DNA from: Hyphomicrobiales bacterium
Lineage (GTDB): Bacteria; Pseudomonadota; Alphaproteobacteria; Rhizobiales; Rhizobiaceae
Direction of reading: 5' to 3'
Assembly: GCA_900466005.1 (NCBI GenBank)
Contig: UEGQ01000010.1
Location: 62,001-126,000, forward strand
DNA: 64,000 nucleotides
Part shown: piece by piece, positions 54,746 to 63,176 of the stretch
Layout of the letters: the number at the start of each line of letters is the position of its first letter
How positions within the stretch are numbered: the stretch's first letter is position 1
Translations under genes and position numbers: made by a program
Notes under the pieces: model-generated
Seen by the model: the letters and a program-made list of their open reading frames with translations, nothing else
What the model was told of the DNA's origin: nothing
The model's database searches: none

Positions 54746-55675
54746 TCAGGCGATCGTATAGACGCCGGTGAGCCGCGGCGGGCCTTCGGTCGCGACGGTC
54801 CCCTTCTCGACGAGATCCTCGATATGGGCGAGCACGGAAAGCGCGGCCGCACCGTGAAGCCGCGGATCGGTGTCGCGGTAGATCGCCTTCACCATGTCCG
54901 GGATCAGCCGGTCGCCCGCCCGGATGCGTTCGAGCACGGCGCGCTCGCGCATCCGCCTATGGGTCCTGAGCCCGCGCAGGAAGGCCGGCGGGTCCTTCAC
55001 CGGTCCGCCATGGCCGGGAAAGTAGATGCGGTCGTCGCGCGACAGCAATTTTTCGAGCGAGGCCATGTAGTCGCCCATGGCGCCGTCGGGCGGTGCGACG
55101 ATGCTCGTCGCCCAGGCCATCACATGGTCGGCGGAAAAGACGATGCCGCTCTCCTCGAGCGCGAAGGCGAGGTGGTTGGCGGTGTGGCCGGGGGTGGCGA
55201 TCGCCGAAAGCGTCCAGCCGTCGCCCTCGACCCGGTCGCCGTCCGCAAGCGCGACGTCGGGGGAAAATTCCATGTCGGAACTCTCGGCGAATGGGTTGGT
55301 CTCGCCGGCATGGAGAGGCCGTGCCGCGCGGTGCGGCCCTTCGGCGACGATCACCGCCCCGGTCGCCGCCTTCAGCCGCCTTGCGAGCGGCGAGTGGTCC
55401 TTGTGGGTGTGGCTGACGGCGATATGGGTCACCTCACGGCCCCCGAGCGCTTGCATCAGCGCCGAAAAATGCGCCTCGTCCTCCGGCCCCGGATCGATGA
55501 CGACGACGGAGCGGCGGCCGACGATGTAGGTATTCGTGCCGTGGAAGGTGAAGGGGCCGGGATTGTTGACTGTGATCCGCTCCACGCCTTCGGCGACCGG
55601 CACCGCCCGGCCGTGGGCCGGCTCGAAGGCGAGGTCGAATTCCGGGCTTTTGGGCGTGTTGCGGGGCTCGCTCAT
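54746..55675 (-). CDS. Metallo-beta-lactamase-fold hydrolase (glyoxalase II-like)
   Basis: A 309-aa MBL-fold hydrolase with the zinc motif SHTHKDHSPLA (HxHxDH) near residue 100, a further ligand His in TPGHTANH and the Asp/His in FSADHVMAW and FPGHGGP. Together with a C-terminal winged-helix-like part this fits LACTB2-like members. Substrate unknown. ATG 55675 overlaps the stop of the upstream cupin gene (ATGA). Confidence 0.87.
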   Translation of the reverse strand: MSEPRNTPKSPEFDLAFEPAHGRAVPVAEGVERITVNNPGPFTFHGTNTYIVGRRSVVVIDPGPEDEAHFSALMQALGGREVTHIAVSHTHKDHSPLARRLKAATGAVIVAEGPHRAARPLHAGETNPFAESSDMEFSPDVALADGDRVEGDGWTLSAIATPGHTANHLAFALEESGIVFSADHVMAWATSIVAPPDGAMGDYMASLEKLLSRDDRIYFPGHGGPVKDPPAFLRGLRTHRRMRERAVLERIRAGDRLIPDMVKAIYRDTDPRLHGAAALSVLAHIEDLVEKGTVATEGPPRLTGVYTIA

Positions 55676-55968
55676 TTGTACTCGATCTCGATGAAGGACA
55701 TCGGCGCATCGCCGCCGTTGACGACATTGTGCTCGACGCCCGCCTCGCGGCGATAGACCTCGCCGGCCTTGCTCGTCACCCGCCGTTCGCCGGCGGCGTC
55801 CTCGATCAGGAAATGGCAGTCGGTCATCGGCACCACCACATAGCCGAGCCCGTGCACATGATGGCCGGTCGCCGCCCCCGGCTCGAAATCCCAGCGGGTG
55901 ACGCGCACCACGGCGTCGTCGAGGAGGATCGTCGGCAGGGCAGGCGGGCGGGCGGAAAAACCGGGCAT
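55672..55968 (-). CDS. Small cupin-domain protein
   Basis: A 98-aa minimal cupin with metal-ligand-like residues in TGHHVHGLGY and a late His in GVEHNVVNGG. It is probably a metal-dependent enzyme or binding protein of unknown substrate. AGGAG before ATG 55968. Translationally coupled to the MBL hydrolase. Confidence 0.8.
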   Translation of the reverse strand: MPGFSARPPALPTILLDDAVVRVTRWDFEPGAATGHHVHGLGYVVVPMTDCHFLIEDAAGERRVTSKAGEVYRREAGVEHNVVNGGDAPMSFIEIEYK

Positions 55969-56116
55969 CGGGCACTCCTCGTTCGGACGCGGTGAAGTCT
56001 CGATCGGACCCTAAGGGGCGCGCGCGTCGCGTCCAATGAAAAATTCGGATGAGCGCGATGAAAACCGTTGATCGGCGAAGACGGCGGGGAGGGGATCGGC
56101 TTTTTTTGTCACGAAA

Positions 56117-56155
56117 CCGTTGCCCCGCCATGCCGCTTTTGCTAAGGGGCAACGG
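56117..56155. repeat. Perfect 10-bp inverted repeat upstream of tRNA-Gln
   Basis: CCGTTGCCCC (56117-56126) and GGGGCAACGG (56146-56155) separated by 19 bases, about 45 bases before the tRNA gene. Possibly regulatory or just a structured leader. Confidence 0.45.
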
Positions 56156-56199
56156 CCGGCGACGGAGCCTTCCTCCCCGCCGCGACGATCCGCACGTGT

Positions 56200-56274
56200 T
56201 GGGGCGTAGCCAAGCGGTAAGGCAGCGGTTTTTGGTACCGCCATCCCCTGGTTCGAATCCAGGCGCCCCAGCCA
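56200..56274 (+). tRNA. tRNA-Gln (TTG)
   Basis: A 75-base cloverleaf: acceptor TGGGGCG/CGCCCCA, D-arm AGCCAAGCGGTAAGGC, anticodon loop TTTTGGT with anticodon TTG, T-arm CCTGGTTCGAATCCAGG, discriminator G and encoded CCA. Confidence 0.95.
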
Positions 56275-56318
56275 CTTCCCTAGTTTCCCATAATGCATCG
56301 GCATCTCGCGAAACGGCC

Positions 56319-56735
56319 TCAGACGGCCCAGTCCTCGACATGCAGTCCCGTGACACGCGAAAACTCGCGCATGTTGTTTGTCACAAGCACACATTCGGCG
56401 GCAAGGGCATGTCCGGCGATCATCGTGTCATTGCCGCCGATCGGGGTTCCCCTGCTCTCCAGATCCTTGCGGATGCGCATGGCTTCCTCTGCAGCACCAC
56501 GTTCCCAGGGCAAAATGGCGGACAGGCGCGAGACAAACGCCTCGACGAGTGGTCCGTGTTTGGCCGAAGCGTTCCGGCCGATCGTGCCGAGCAGCATCTC
56601 GCAATAGGTGATGATCGAGATTACGATGCTGTTCTGCGCCTCGACGGTAGCCTGAAGTCGTTCGAGTGCCGAGGCAGGGCGCTCGCGCATGATGAATGAG
56701 CAGATATTGGTGTCGAGCATATAGACGATGCTCAT
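56319..56735 (-). CDS. VapC-type PIN-domain ribonuclease toxin
   Basis: A 138-aa PIN-domain protein of a type II toxin-antitoxin pair. Acidic catalytic residues are visible at Asp8 (MLDTN), Glu46 (YCEML) and Asp103 (GGNDTMIA). VapC toxins cleave tRNA or rRNA. Its ATG (56735) overlaps the stop of the antitoxin gene by four bases, so it is made only with the antitoxin. Confidence 0.93.
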   Translation of the reverse strand: MSIVYMLDTNICSFIMRERPASALERLQATVEAQNSIVISIITYCEMLLGTIGRNASAKHGPLVEAFVSRLSAILPWERGAAEEAMRIRKDLESRGTPIGGNDTMIAGHALAAECVLVTNNMREFSRVTGLHVEDWAV

Positions 56736-56980
56736 TTGCCGGACTCGTCTTCGTCCAGAGAGAAGCGTCCCTCCTCGATCAGGTCGGGGCGATCGCGCAG
56801 GAAGTCGGGATCAGCCGGCGGCTCGTTACGGAAGGAGGTCCAGTTCGGACGGACGGGACGCAGCACGATCGTGTCGCCCTGTTTTTCTATGGTGAGTTCA
56901 CTCACCCCCGGAAACTCGAAATCCTTCGGCAGGCGGATCGCCTGGTTCCGGTTGTTGCGAAAGATGGAAACGGTACGCAT
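56732..56980 (-). CDS. VapB-type antitoxin (AbrB/SpoVT fold)
   Basis: An 82-aa protein: AbrB-type swapped-hairpin DNA-binding start (SIFRNNRNQAIRLPKDFEF) and an acidic C-terminal tail that wraps the toxin (DRPDLIEEGRFSLDEDES). It should neutralise VapC and autoregulate the operon. AGGAG before ATG 56980. Confidence 0.92.
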   Translation of the reverse strand: MRTVSIFRNNRNQAIRLPKDFEFPGVSELTIEKQGDTIVLRPVRPNWTSFRNEPPADPDFLRDRPDLIEEGRFSLDEDESGK

Positions 56981-57052
56981 GGACGATCTCCTGACAACAG
57001 TCCACATCGTGCCATGTGCCAGGCATACGTCAAGATTTGCTGCGCCTCTCTC

Positions 57053-57313
57053 TCACCTCCGCCCCTTCGTCGGCCGCCAGATGATGGTGTCGGGTTTGCG
57101 GTCGAAGGGGAGGCCCATCAGCCGGACTTCGCAGTCCTTGGCATCGCAGGTGGTGCATTTGAAGGGCAGGGTGTGCGGGTCGCGGCCGCTGCCGTAGACG
57201 CGGGCGAGGTCTTCGGCGACAAATTTCGCCTGGCGACCACAACGCCGGCAGGTGGCGGTGATGAGCATCTGGTGGAGGGCGGCTTTGCCGAGGGTGTCGA
57301 ACGTCATGGTCAT
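57053..57313 (-). CDS. Small zinc-ribbon-like protein
   Basis: An 86-aa protein with CRRC and CTTC pairs about 29 residues apart, a probable zinc ribbon, and no other known domain. Function unknown. Start is uncertain: ATG 57313, 57307 or 57334 are possible and none has a clear ribosome site. Confidence 0.6.
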   Translation of the reverse strand: MTMTFDTLGKAALHQMLITATCRRCGRQAKFVAEDLARVYGSGRDPHTLPFKCTTCDAKDCEVRLMGLPFDRKPDTIIWRPTKGRR

Positions 57314-57497
57314 TGCACGGGAAGCATGGAACATAACGCGAACAAAGTCAATAAATCCCCCGCCTTTTGGGGGTGAGAGCCGGCGGTTTCCCACAACCCG
57401 CCGGTCCTCGCGACCGTTGAAGCCGCTCCCGCGCCCGCCGACTTCTTGACGATAAGCATTTGCTGAATAAGGTAAAAATTAACCTTGGCGCGGCTAT

Positions 57498-57540
57498 AAG
57501 GACCTTGCCTCGCGATGGGTAGTGCGTAGCGAGGCTCCTT
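57498..57540 (+). ncRNA. Candidate structured small RNA element (low confidence)
   Basis: Stem GCCTCGC/GCGAGGC with an extended AAGGA/TCCTT helix (57498-57502, 57536-57540) separated by a 4-base bulge and a 15-base loop, followed by TTAT. It lies in an A/T-rich island downstream of CTTGAC. Could equally be a structured leader or a weak terminator. Confidence 0.25.
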
Positions 57541-57607
57541 TATCCTTCGGCCGCCCGTCCGGGCGCCCGCGGTTCCCGCCCGCCTGCGGCTCTTCCGAAA
57601 ACAAGCC

Positions 57608-57640
57608 GAAAACGAAAACGGGCCCCGCGAAGGAGCCCGT
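57608..57640 (-). terminator. Rho-independent terminator of the 57668-58066 lipoprotein gene
   Basis: Leftward stem ACGGGCTCC/GGGGCCCGT (57640-57632 with 57626-57618, one wobble), 5-base loop, then TTTCGTTTTC. Confidence 0.75.
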
Positions 57641-57667
57641 TCCGGATCATATCCATCGACGCCGCCG

Positions 57668-58066
57668 TTATTCGGCGCCCAGGAACTCCTCACAATAGCT
57701 CTTGCCGTCGGCGCCGCGCTTGTCGACCACGGTGCGGACGCCGCGGATGACGTAATCGGGGGAAACGGTGAGCTGCACCTCGCAGCGCAGGTATTCGGTG
57801 CGGGCGCTCTGCAGCAGCTTGCCCTTCTTGCCGTTGAGGTCTTCATAGACTGCCGGCACCACACGTGTCTTGTAACCGCCGCGCCAGGTGTAGAGCGTGT
57901 TGCCGCCGGCGGCCGTGTCGCTGATCGGCGGGCCGAACTTGGCGAAGAAGGCGCCGGCCTGCTTCCCGTTCCAGCGCGCCTCGACGCCGTTCCTGGCGAC
58001 CCCTGTTGTCGTACATGCGGCAAGGGCCAGCGCGAGGCTAGCCATTGTAATCACGCGGAAATTCAT
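57668..58066 (-). CDS. Small lipoprotein of unknown function
   Basis: A 132-aa protein with a lipoprotein signal (lipobox LAAC, Cys about 18) and a soluble domain with two Cys (LRCEVQL and SYCEEFL). No family recognised. ATG 58066 is preceded by GAGGGACGGG; a longer in-frame reading would bury the signal peptide. Confidence 0.72.
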   Translation of the reverse strand: MNFRVITMASLALALAACTTTGVARNGVEARWNGKQAGAFFAKFGPPISDTAAGGNTLYTWRGGYKTRVVPAVYEDLNGKKGKLLQSARTEYLRCEVQLTVSPDYVIRGVRTVVDKRGADGKSYCEEFLGAE

Positions 58067-58387
58067 TTGTCCCGTCCCTCGCTTCGATCGGTGGGGCCGG
58101 CGGCCGCGCCTCTGCGCAGCCCCCGCACCGGCAGACCTCACCTCTGGCGGCTTTATCCCCAATTGCCTGCGGAGAAAATCGGTTCCATGCGCCGGCCGGT
58201 TTATTTTCTCGTCTGTATCTCTCCTGCCACGCTCGCCCTGCAAAACAAGGGCTCCGGGCGCCTGCCGCCGCGCGTGGTTCCGGAAGTCGCGGCGGGCCGT
58301 CACAATTTTTTCGCATTGCCCCTGCGCTTTTTTCAAAACATCGCTTGTGCAACAAAAACGGCTGGTCTATAGAGGCGCCGCTGGTCA
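58067..58387. other. Divergent intergenic region lipoprotein / tRNA-Pro
   Basis: A 321-base gene-free stretch. Its right end holds the tRNA-Pro promoter (58344-58372). Nothing else was recognised in it. Confidence 0.55.
58344..58372 (+). promoter_or_regulatory. tRNA-Pro promoter
   Basis: -35 CTTGTG (58344-58349), 17-base spacer, -10 CTATAG (58367-58372), close to the rhizobial consensus CTTGAC-N17-CTATAT and 15 bases before the tRNA. Confidence 0.75.
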
Positions 58388-58464
58388 CGGAGTGTAGCGC
58401 AGTCTGGTAGCGCACCACGTTCGGGACGTGGGGGTCGCGTGTTCGAATCACGCCACTCCGACCA
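58388..58464 (+). tRNA. tRNA-Pro (CGG)
   Basis: A 77-base cloverleaf with acceptor CGGAGTG/CACTCCG, anticodon loop TTCGGGA (anticodon CGG), T-arm CGTGTTCGAATCACG, discriminator A and encoded CCA. Confidence 0.95.
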
Positions 58465-58471
58465 GCCGAAA

Positions 58472-58494
58472 AGCCCGCGAAAGCGGGCTGTTTT
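58472..58494 (+). terminator. Rho-independent terminator after tRNA-Pro
   Basis: Perfect stem AGCCCGC/GCGGGCT (58472-58478, 58483-58489), GAAA loop, then GTTTT. Confidence 0.85.
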
Positions 58495-58612
58495 CATTTC
58501 CGGAACAGGTTTCCCTCCCATCCTCCCCATCTCCCTCACACCTTGCCGCTTTACAGCTGCACCCGCGCTCCGCTAAGCGCGGGGAGGGCAAGGCACCGGG
58601 GGAGAGCAAACC

Positions 58613-59041
58613 ATGACCGAGCGTTCCATCGTCACCTTCGTCGGCGTCGCGCATCCGTGGATGTGCGACACCATGGGCCACATGAACGTTCGCCATTATG
58701 CGGCGATGTTCGACGATGCGAGCTTCCAGCTTCTCGGCCATATCGCCGGGGCGGAGGCGGCCGACGATACGGGCAAGGGCTGGGCGGATGTCCGCACCGA
58801 GATCGAGTACAAGCACGAGACGAAGCCCGGCGCGCTTTTGACCATCCGTTCGCATGTGGTGAAGGTCGGACGTTCCTCGATCACCTTCGAGCAGGAGATG
58901 CGGGGCAGCCTCGACGGCGTGCTCCATGCCCGCGCCCGCACCGTCAGCGCCCGCTTCGACCTCGTCGCCCGCGCGGCGATCGCGCTCGATCCGGCCGCCC
59001 GCGCCCGCGCCGAGGCGCTCATGGTGGAGGACGCCGGCTGA
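58613..59041 (+). CDS. Acyl-CoA thioesterase (4HBT hot-dog fold)
   Basis: A 142-aa hot-dog-fold protein with the 4-hydroxybenzoyl-CoA thioesterase signature DTMGHMNVRHY (catalytic Asp19) followed by the TEIEYKHE strand. It probably hydrolyses an acyl- or aroyl-CoA. GGGGGAGAG precedes the ATG. Convergent with the LysR gene. Confidence 0.85.
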   Translation: MTERSIVTFVGVAHPWMCDTMGHMNVRHYAAMFDDASFQLLGHIAGAEAADDTGKGWADVRTEIEYKHETKPGALLTIRSHVVKVGRSSITFEQEMRGSLDGVLHARARTVSARFDLVARAAIALDPAARARAEALMVEDAG

Positions 59042-59063
59042 CCTCCGGCAAGGCTTCGGCCGT

Positions 59064-60020
59064 TCAGGGCCCGTAGATGCGTTCCTCGACCGGTGTCGCG
59101 GCGATTTCCGCCTCCAGCGCATCGACGAGCGCCTTTTCCGCCCGGTTCATCCGCTTTTCGGGGTTGGTGACCAGATAGATGTCTACCGCCGGCGGGTTGT
59201 CGTAGGGCGGCAGCCGACAGAGAAAACCGTCGTCCACGTCGCGGCGCGCGACATGCAGCGGCAGCGGCCCGATGCCGAGGCCCGCGACGATCATCCGCCG
59301 CACCTCTTCGAGGCTGGAGGAGGTGCCGACGACATTGCCGCGCAGCTTCGCCTCGCTGCGCAGCAGCGCAACCGGCCGCAGTGCATCGGAGATGTTGTCG
59401 GTCTGGAAGGACACGGAGGATTCCTCGCGCAGGTCGGCGAGCGTCAGGTCCTCGCGGCCGTAGAGCCGGTGGCCGGGGCCGCAGAAGAAGCCGAAATGCT
59501 CGCGATAGACCATGGTGTAGGAAAGCGCCGGATCGCGCTCGCGCATGAGGCAGATGCCGAAGGAGGCGCGCCGCTCGCGCACCCGCTGCACCACCTCCAG
59601 GCTCTCGGCGACCGAGATCGTGAGGTTCGCCCGCGGATGGGCCTTGTGAAAGCCGGAAAGTGCCCGGTCGAAGATCGGCGAGACGACATGGCTCGCAAGC
59701 GCGATCGACACGTGCCCGGTCACAGCCCCGGTCATGCCGTGCATCAGGTCGGGAAGCTGTGAGATCGTGCCGAACACCTCGATGCTCTGCTCGTAGAGCA
59801 ATTGTCCGACCTCCGTCAGTTCGAACCGGGTCGCGTCACGCCGCACCAGCCGGATACCGACCCGGTCTTCCAGCCGCTTCAGCGCATTGCTGACGCTCGG
59901 CTGCTTGAGTTTGAGGCGTTCGGCGGCGCGCGTGATGCTCTTTTCCTCTGCGATCACGACAAAGGTGCGCAGCAGGTTCCAGTCGAGGTCGAAGACCAGC
60001 TTGTCGGCGCGGGGCGGCAT
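59064..60020 (-). CDS. LysR-family transcriptional regulator
   Basis: A 318-aa LTTR: N-terminal winged helix (LLRTFVVIAEEKSITRAAERL, about 14-60) and a periplasmic-binding-protein-like effector domain (about 90-300). ATG 60020 has GGAG five bases upstream. It is divergent from the DMFase-like operon and is the likely controller of it; a 12-bp inverted repeat fills the gap (60021-60070). Confidence 0.92.
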   Translation of the reverse strand: MPPRADKLVFDLDWNLLRTFVVIAEEKSITRAAERLKLKQPSVSNALKRLEDRVGIRLVRRDATRFELTEVGQLLYEQSIEVFGTISQLPDLMHGMTGAVTGHVSIALASHVVSPIFDRALSGFHKAHPRANLTISVAESLEVVQRVRERRASFGICLMRERDPALSYTMVYREHFGFFCGPGHRLYGREDLTLADLREESSVSFQTDNISDALRPVALLRSEAKLRGNVVGTSSSLEEVRRMIVAGLGIGPLPLHVARRDVDDGFLCRLPPYDNPPAVDIYLVTNPEKRMNRAEKALVDALEAEIAATPVEERIYGP

Positions 60021-60070
60021 GCATTCTCCAAAGCTATGATGTTTATTTCTATTATCTATTTGCAGAATGC
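60021..60070. promoter_or_regulatory. Large inverted repeat in the LysR / DMFase promoter region
   Basis: GCATTCTCCAAA (60021-60032) and TTTGCAGAATGC (60059-60070) match in 11 of 12 positions around an A/T-rich 26-base centre. The left arm covers the lysR ribosome site. It is a likely binding site for the LysR protein. Confidence 0.5.
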
Positions 60071-60153
60071 TACGGCAAGGGCAATCATGCCGGCCATTCA
60101 CCGGTACCGGCGCGAGGAGGCCGGTTCTTCCGGCGGCAGGGGGCGACACCGAC

Positions 60154-61785
60154 ATGACGACAGACTTTCCGGATTTCGGTCTGACACCGGAGCAACGCCG
60201 CTTCGCCGTGCGCGGCCATTACTACGAATACCCGGGTATGGACGGCGGATGCGGCGAGATCTGGTGTTATTCCGACCGTTTCTCCTACGGGCCGGGCGAA
60301 ACGGTGACCCTGTTCGTCAGTTCCACGGCGCTGCGCTTCGATCTCGAGATCCTGCGCGACGGCGCCGGTGAAACGCCCGTGCTGACGCAACGCAACATCG
60401 CGGCCCATTGGCAGGAGACGCCCGACCAATGTTCGGTCCTCGGATGCGGCTGGCAGGATACCTTCGAGTTCCGCATTCCCGAGGAATGGCCGTCCGGCGC
60501 CTATCGCCTGACGCTGCGGGCCGAAGGTCGGGACGGTGCACCGATCCACTGCTATCACCTCTTCATCCTTCATCCGGCTCCGGCAAGGAAGACCGGTGGT
60601 CGCATCCTGCAGGTGGCCGCGACCGGAACCTGGACCGCCTACAACACCTGGGGTGGCTCCAACCACTACCAGGGGATCACCGGTCCGAACCGCGACCAGT
60701 ATGCCACGGGCGTGAGTACCCAGCGGCCGTGGTGCCGCGGTTTCGTGGTCCTGCCGAAAGAGGCGCCGCGCGTGCCGCTGGAAGTCTCCCTGCCGGTGGG
60801 CACCACGCCGCGCTATCCGCACATGGAATGGGCCTATGCAACCGGGTACTCGAAGAAATACGCTTCCGCCGGCTGGGCGAGCTACGACAGCCACTTCTTC
60901 CGCTGGGCGGAGCGCGCCGGCTACGAGGTCGATCTCGCCAGCCAGCACGAGCTGCATTTCAAACCGGAAATCCTCGAGGGTTACGATTGCGCCGTCTTCG
61001 TCGGGCATGACGAATACTGGACCTGGGAGATGCGTGATGCGGTCGACAGTTTCGTCGGGCGCGGCGGGCATGCGGCGCGCTTCGCCGGCAATTTCATGTG
61101 GCAGACGCGTCTGGAAGACGAGGGTCGCCGCCAGGTTTGCTACAAGTACCGCGCCCGCGCCGAAGACCCCGCCTACAAGACCGGCGACGTCACCCGCGCC
61201 ACCAACAGCTGGGAAGCGCCGGAAATCGGGCGTCCGGGCTCGGCGACCTTCGGCCTCAATTCCACCAACGGCGTTTATGCCGGCTGGGGCGGTTGCGCGC
61301 CGCGCGGCGTGCGGGGCTTTCCGGTCTGCCGACCGGGCCACTGGGCGTTTGCCGGCACCGGTCTCTTCTATGGCGATCTTCTCGGCGCCGACAGCCACAT
61401 CTACGGCTATGAGGTCGACGGCCTCGACTACGAGATCCGCCACGGCCTGCCGCATCCGACGAAGACGAGCGGCGCGCCCGAGGGGCTTGAAATCCTCGCG
61501 CTCGGCATGGCGAGCCAGGTCGAGGAAAGCGATGTGCTCGCTCCGGAGGACATGTTCTTCGGCGACGAGGACGGTCGCTTCATCGCCGAGACCCTCTATG
61601 GCGAGGCGAGTGACGAGAACCTCGAAAAGGTGCGTTATTCCAATGGCATGATTGTCAATTTTCCGAAAGGCAAGGGCGAGGTTTTCCATGCCGGCACCTG
61701 CGAATGGGTGGCCGGACTGCTGCGCAACGACGCCATGGTCGAACGCGTCACCAAGAACGTACTCGACCGCTATCTCAAACGCTGA
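60154..61785 (+). CDS. N,N-dimethylformamidase large-subunit-like enzyme
   Basis: A 543-aa homologue of the catalytic C-terminal part (DMFA2_C) of dimethylformamidase, a mononuclear-iron amidohydrolase. The GHDEYW motif (His285, Glu287) matches the spacing of DMFase His519/Glu521. TAYNTWGGSNHY near residue 163 supplies a Tyr in a position like the first iron-binding Tyr; I cannot assign the second Tyr with certainty. The protein is about 220 residues shorter than the classical large subunit and no small-subunit gene is adjacent, so the substrate is probably not DMF. First gene of an operon with the aminotransferase. Confidence 0.8.
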   Translation: MTTDFPDFGLTPEQRRFAVRGHYYEYPGMDGGCGEIWCYSDRFSYGPGETVTLFVSSTALRFDLEILRDGAGETPVLTQRNIAAHWQETPDQCSVLGCGWQDTFEFRIPEEWPSGAYRLTLRAEGRDGAPIHCYHLFILHPAPARKTGGRILQVAATGTWTAYNTWGGSNHYQGITGPNRDQYATGVSTQRPWCRGFVVLPKEAPRVPLEVSLPVGTTPRYPHMEWAYATGYSKKYASAGWASYDSHFFRWAERAGYEVDLASQHELHFKPEILEGYDCAVFVGHDEYWTWEMRDAVDSFVGRGGHAARFAGNFMWQTRLEDEGRRQVCYKYRARAEDPAYKTGDVTRATNSWEAPEIGRPGSATFGLNSTNGVYAGWGGCAPRGVRGFPVCRPGHWAFAGTGLFYGDLLGADSHIYGYEVDGLDYEIRHGLPHPTKTSGAPEGLEILALGMASQVEESDVLAPEDMFFGDEDGRFIAETLYGEASDENLEKVRYSNGMIVNFPKGKGEVFHAGTCEWVAGLLRNDAMVERVTKNVLDRYLKR

Positions 61786-61797
61786 CAGAGATCCAAG

Positions 61798-63165
61798 ATG
61801 AACAAGCCACTGAAGACCGACGGACGTCCTGCCTCCCACCTCTTCTACCAGAGCCGCCTGCGCCGGCCGCTCGCGAGCCACGCCGAGGGCATCTACATCT
61901 GGGACGAGACCGGCCGGAAGGTCATCGACGGATCGAGCGGCGCGATGGTCGTCAACATCGGCCACAGCAATCCCCGCGTCCTCGAGGCGATGAAGCGGCA
62001 GATGGACAAGGTGACCTTCGCCTATCGCCTGCATTTCGAGAACGAGCCGGCCGAGGAGCTGGCCCGCCGTCTCGCCGGGCTGATGCCGGAGGGTATGGAC
62101 AAGGTTTTCTTCGTCTCCGGCGGATCGGAGGCGGTGGAATCCTGCCTGAAGCTCGCCCGCCAGTGGGCCGTCGCTGTGGGGCAGGCGAGCCGCTACAAGG
62201 TGATCTCGCGCTTTCCCTCCTATCACGGCTCGACGCTCGGGGCGCTCGCCGTCACCGGTTATGATGCGCTCACCGCTCCCTTCCTGCCGATGATGCAGGC
62301 GATGCCGAAGATCAAGGCGCCGACCGCCTATCTCGACCGTGACAACCTCTCGATGGAGGAGCGCGGGCAAAAATATGCCGACATGCTGGAGGAGAAGATC
62401 CTCGCCGAAGGCCCGGAAAGCGTGCTCGCCTTCATCATGGAACCGATCGGCGGCGCCTCGACCGGCGCGCTGGTCGCGCCCGACAGCTACTATCCGCGCA
62501 TCCGCGAGATCTGCGACCGCTACGGCATCCTGCTCATCCACGACGAGGTGATGAGCGGGGCGGGGCGCACCGGCAAATATCTCGGCGGCGACCACTGGAA
62601 CTGCAAACCGGACCTGATCGCGCTCTCCAAGGGGCTCGGCGCCGGTTATTGCCCGCTCGGCGCGATGATCGCGCCCTCGCGCCTCGTCCAACCGGTGCTC
62701 GATGCCGGCGGTTTCGCCCACGGCTATACCTATGCCGGCAATCCGCTCGCCTGTGCGGCGGGGCTCGCCGTCCTCGACGAGATCGAGAACCACGACCTGC
62801 TCGGCAATGCGACACGCGCCGGCAATCTCCTGCGGCAGGAACTCGAAGGGCTTGCGGAACGCTTCCCCTTCATCGGCGACGTGCGCGGCAAGGGGCTGCT
62901 GCTCGCCGCCGAATTCATCGCCGACCGCGAGACGATGGCACCGTTGCCGAAGGAAATGAACGCCTATCAGCGGGTGGTCGACATCGCCTACGAGCGTGGC
63001 CTCATCATCTATTCGCGGCGCACCCGCGGCGGCACCGAGGGCGACCACTTCCTGGTCTGCCCGCCGATGATCATCATGCCGGAAGAGATCGCCGAGACGG
63101 TCGGCATCCTCGAAAGCACGCTCGCCGAGCTCGCCGCCGAACTCGGCCTGCCCGTGAACCGCTGA
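61798..63165 (+). CDS. Class III PLP-dependent aminotransferase
   Basis: A 455-aa fold-type I transaminase. The PLP Lys278 is in LIALSKGLGAGY, the cofactor Asp249 in LLIHDEVMSG, and phosphate-binding residues in VSGGSEAVE. Class III enzymes use omega-amino acids or diamines (for example beta-alanine, GABA, taurine, putrescine). It starts 12 bases after the DMFase-like gene and is followed 11 bases on by a BKACE gene, so it likely makes a beta-keto acid or aldehyde for that enzyme. Confidence 0.93.
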   Translation: MNKPLKTDGRPASHLFYQSRLRRPLASHAEGIYIWDETGRKVIDGSSGAMVVNIGHSNPRVLEAMKRQMDKVTFAYRLHFENEPAEELARRLAGLMPEGMDKVFFVSGGSEAVESCLKLARQWAVAVGQASRYKVISRFPSYHGSTLGALAVTGYDALTAPFLPMMQAMPKIKAPTAYLDRDNLSMEERGQKYADMLEEKILAEGPESVLAFIMEPIGGASTGALVAPDSYYPRIREICDRYGILLIHDEVMSGAGRTGKYLGGDHWNCKPDLIALSKGLGAGYCPLGAMIAPSRLVQPVLDAGGFAHGYTYAGNPLACAAGLAVLDEIENHDLLGNATRAGNLLRQELEGLAERFPFIGDVRGKGLLLAAEFIADRETMAPLPKEMNAYQRVVDIAYERGLIIYSRRTRGGTEGDHFLVCPPMIIMPEEIAETVGILESTLAELAAELGLPVNR

Positions 63166-63176
63166 AGGAGAGGCCG

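Larger units (their letters stand above)
57314..57667. other. Gene-free region with several hairpins, possible small RNA
   Basis: A 354-base region. It contains inverted repeats CCCCC-N7-GGGGG (57357-57373), CCGGCGG/CCGCCGG (57380-57404) and GCCTCGC/GCGAGGC (57507-57535), a CTTGAC (57446-57451) equal to the rhizobial -35 but without a matching -10 at 17 bases, a CTATAA (57494-57499), and the leftward terminator of the next gene (57608-57640). Confidence 0.5.

Noticed and set aside
60085-63048. A 987-codon open frame antisense to the DMFase-like and aminotransferase genes
   Set aside because: Both sense genes have clear catalytic motifs. The antisense frame has none, and GC-rich codon bias explains its length.
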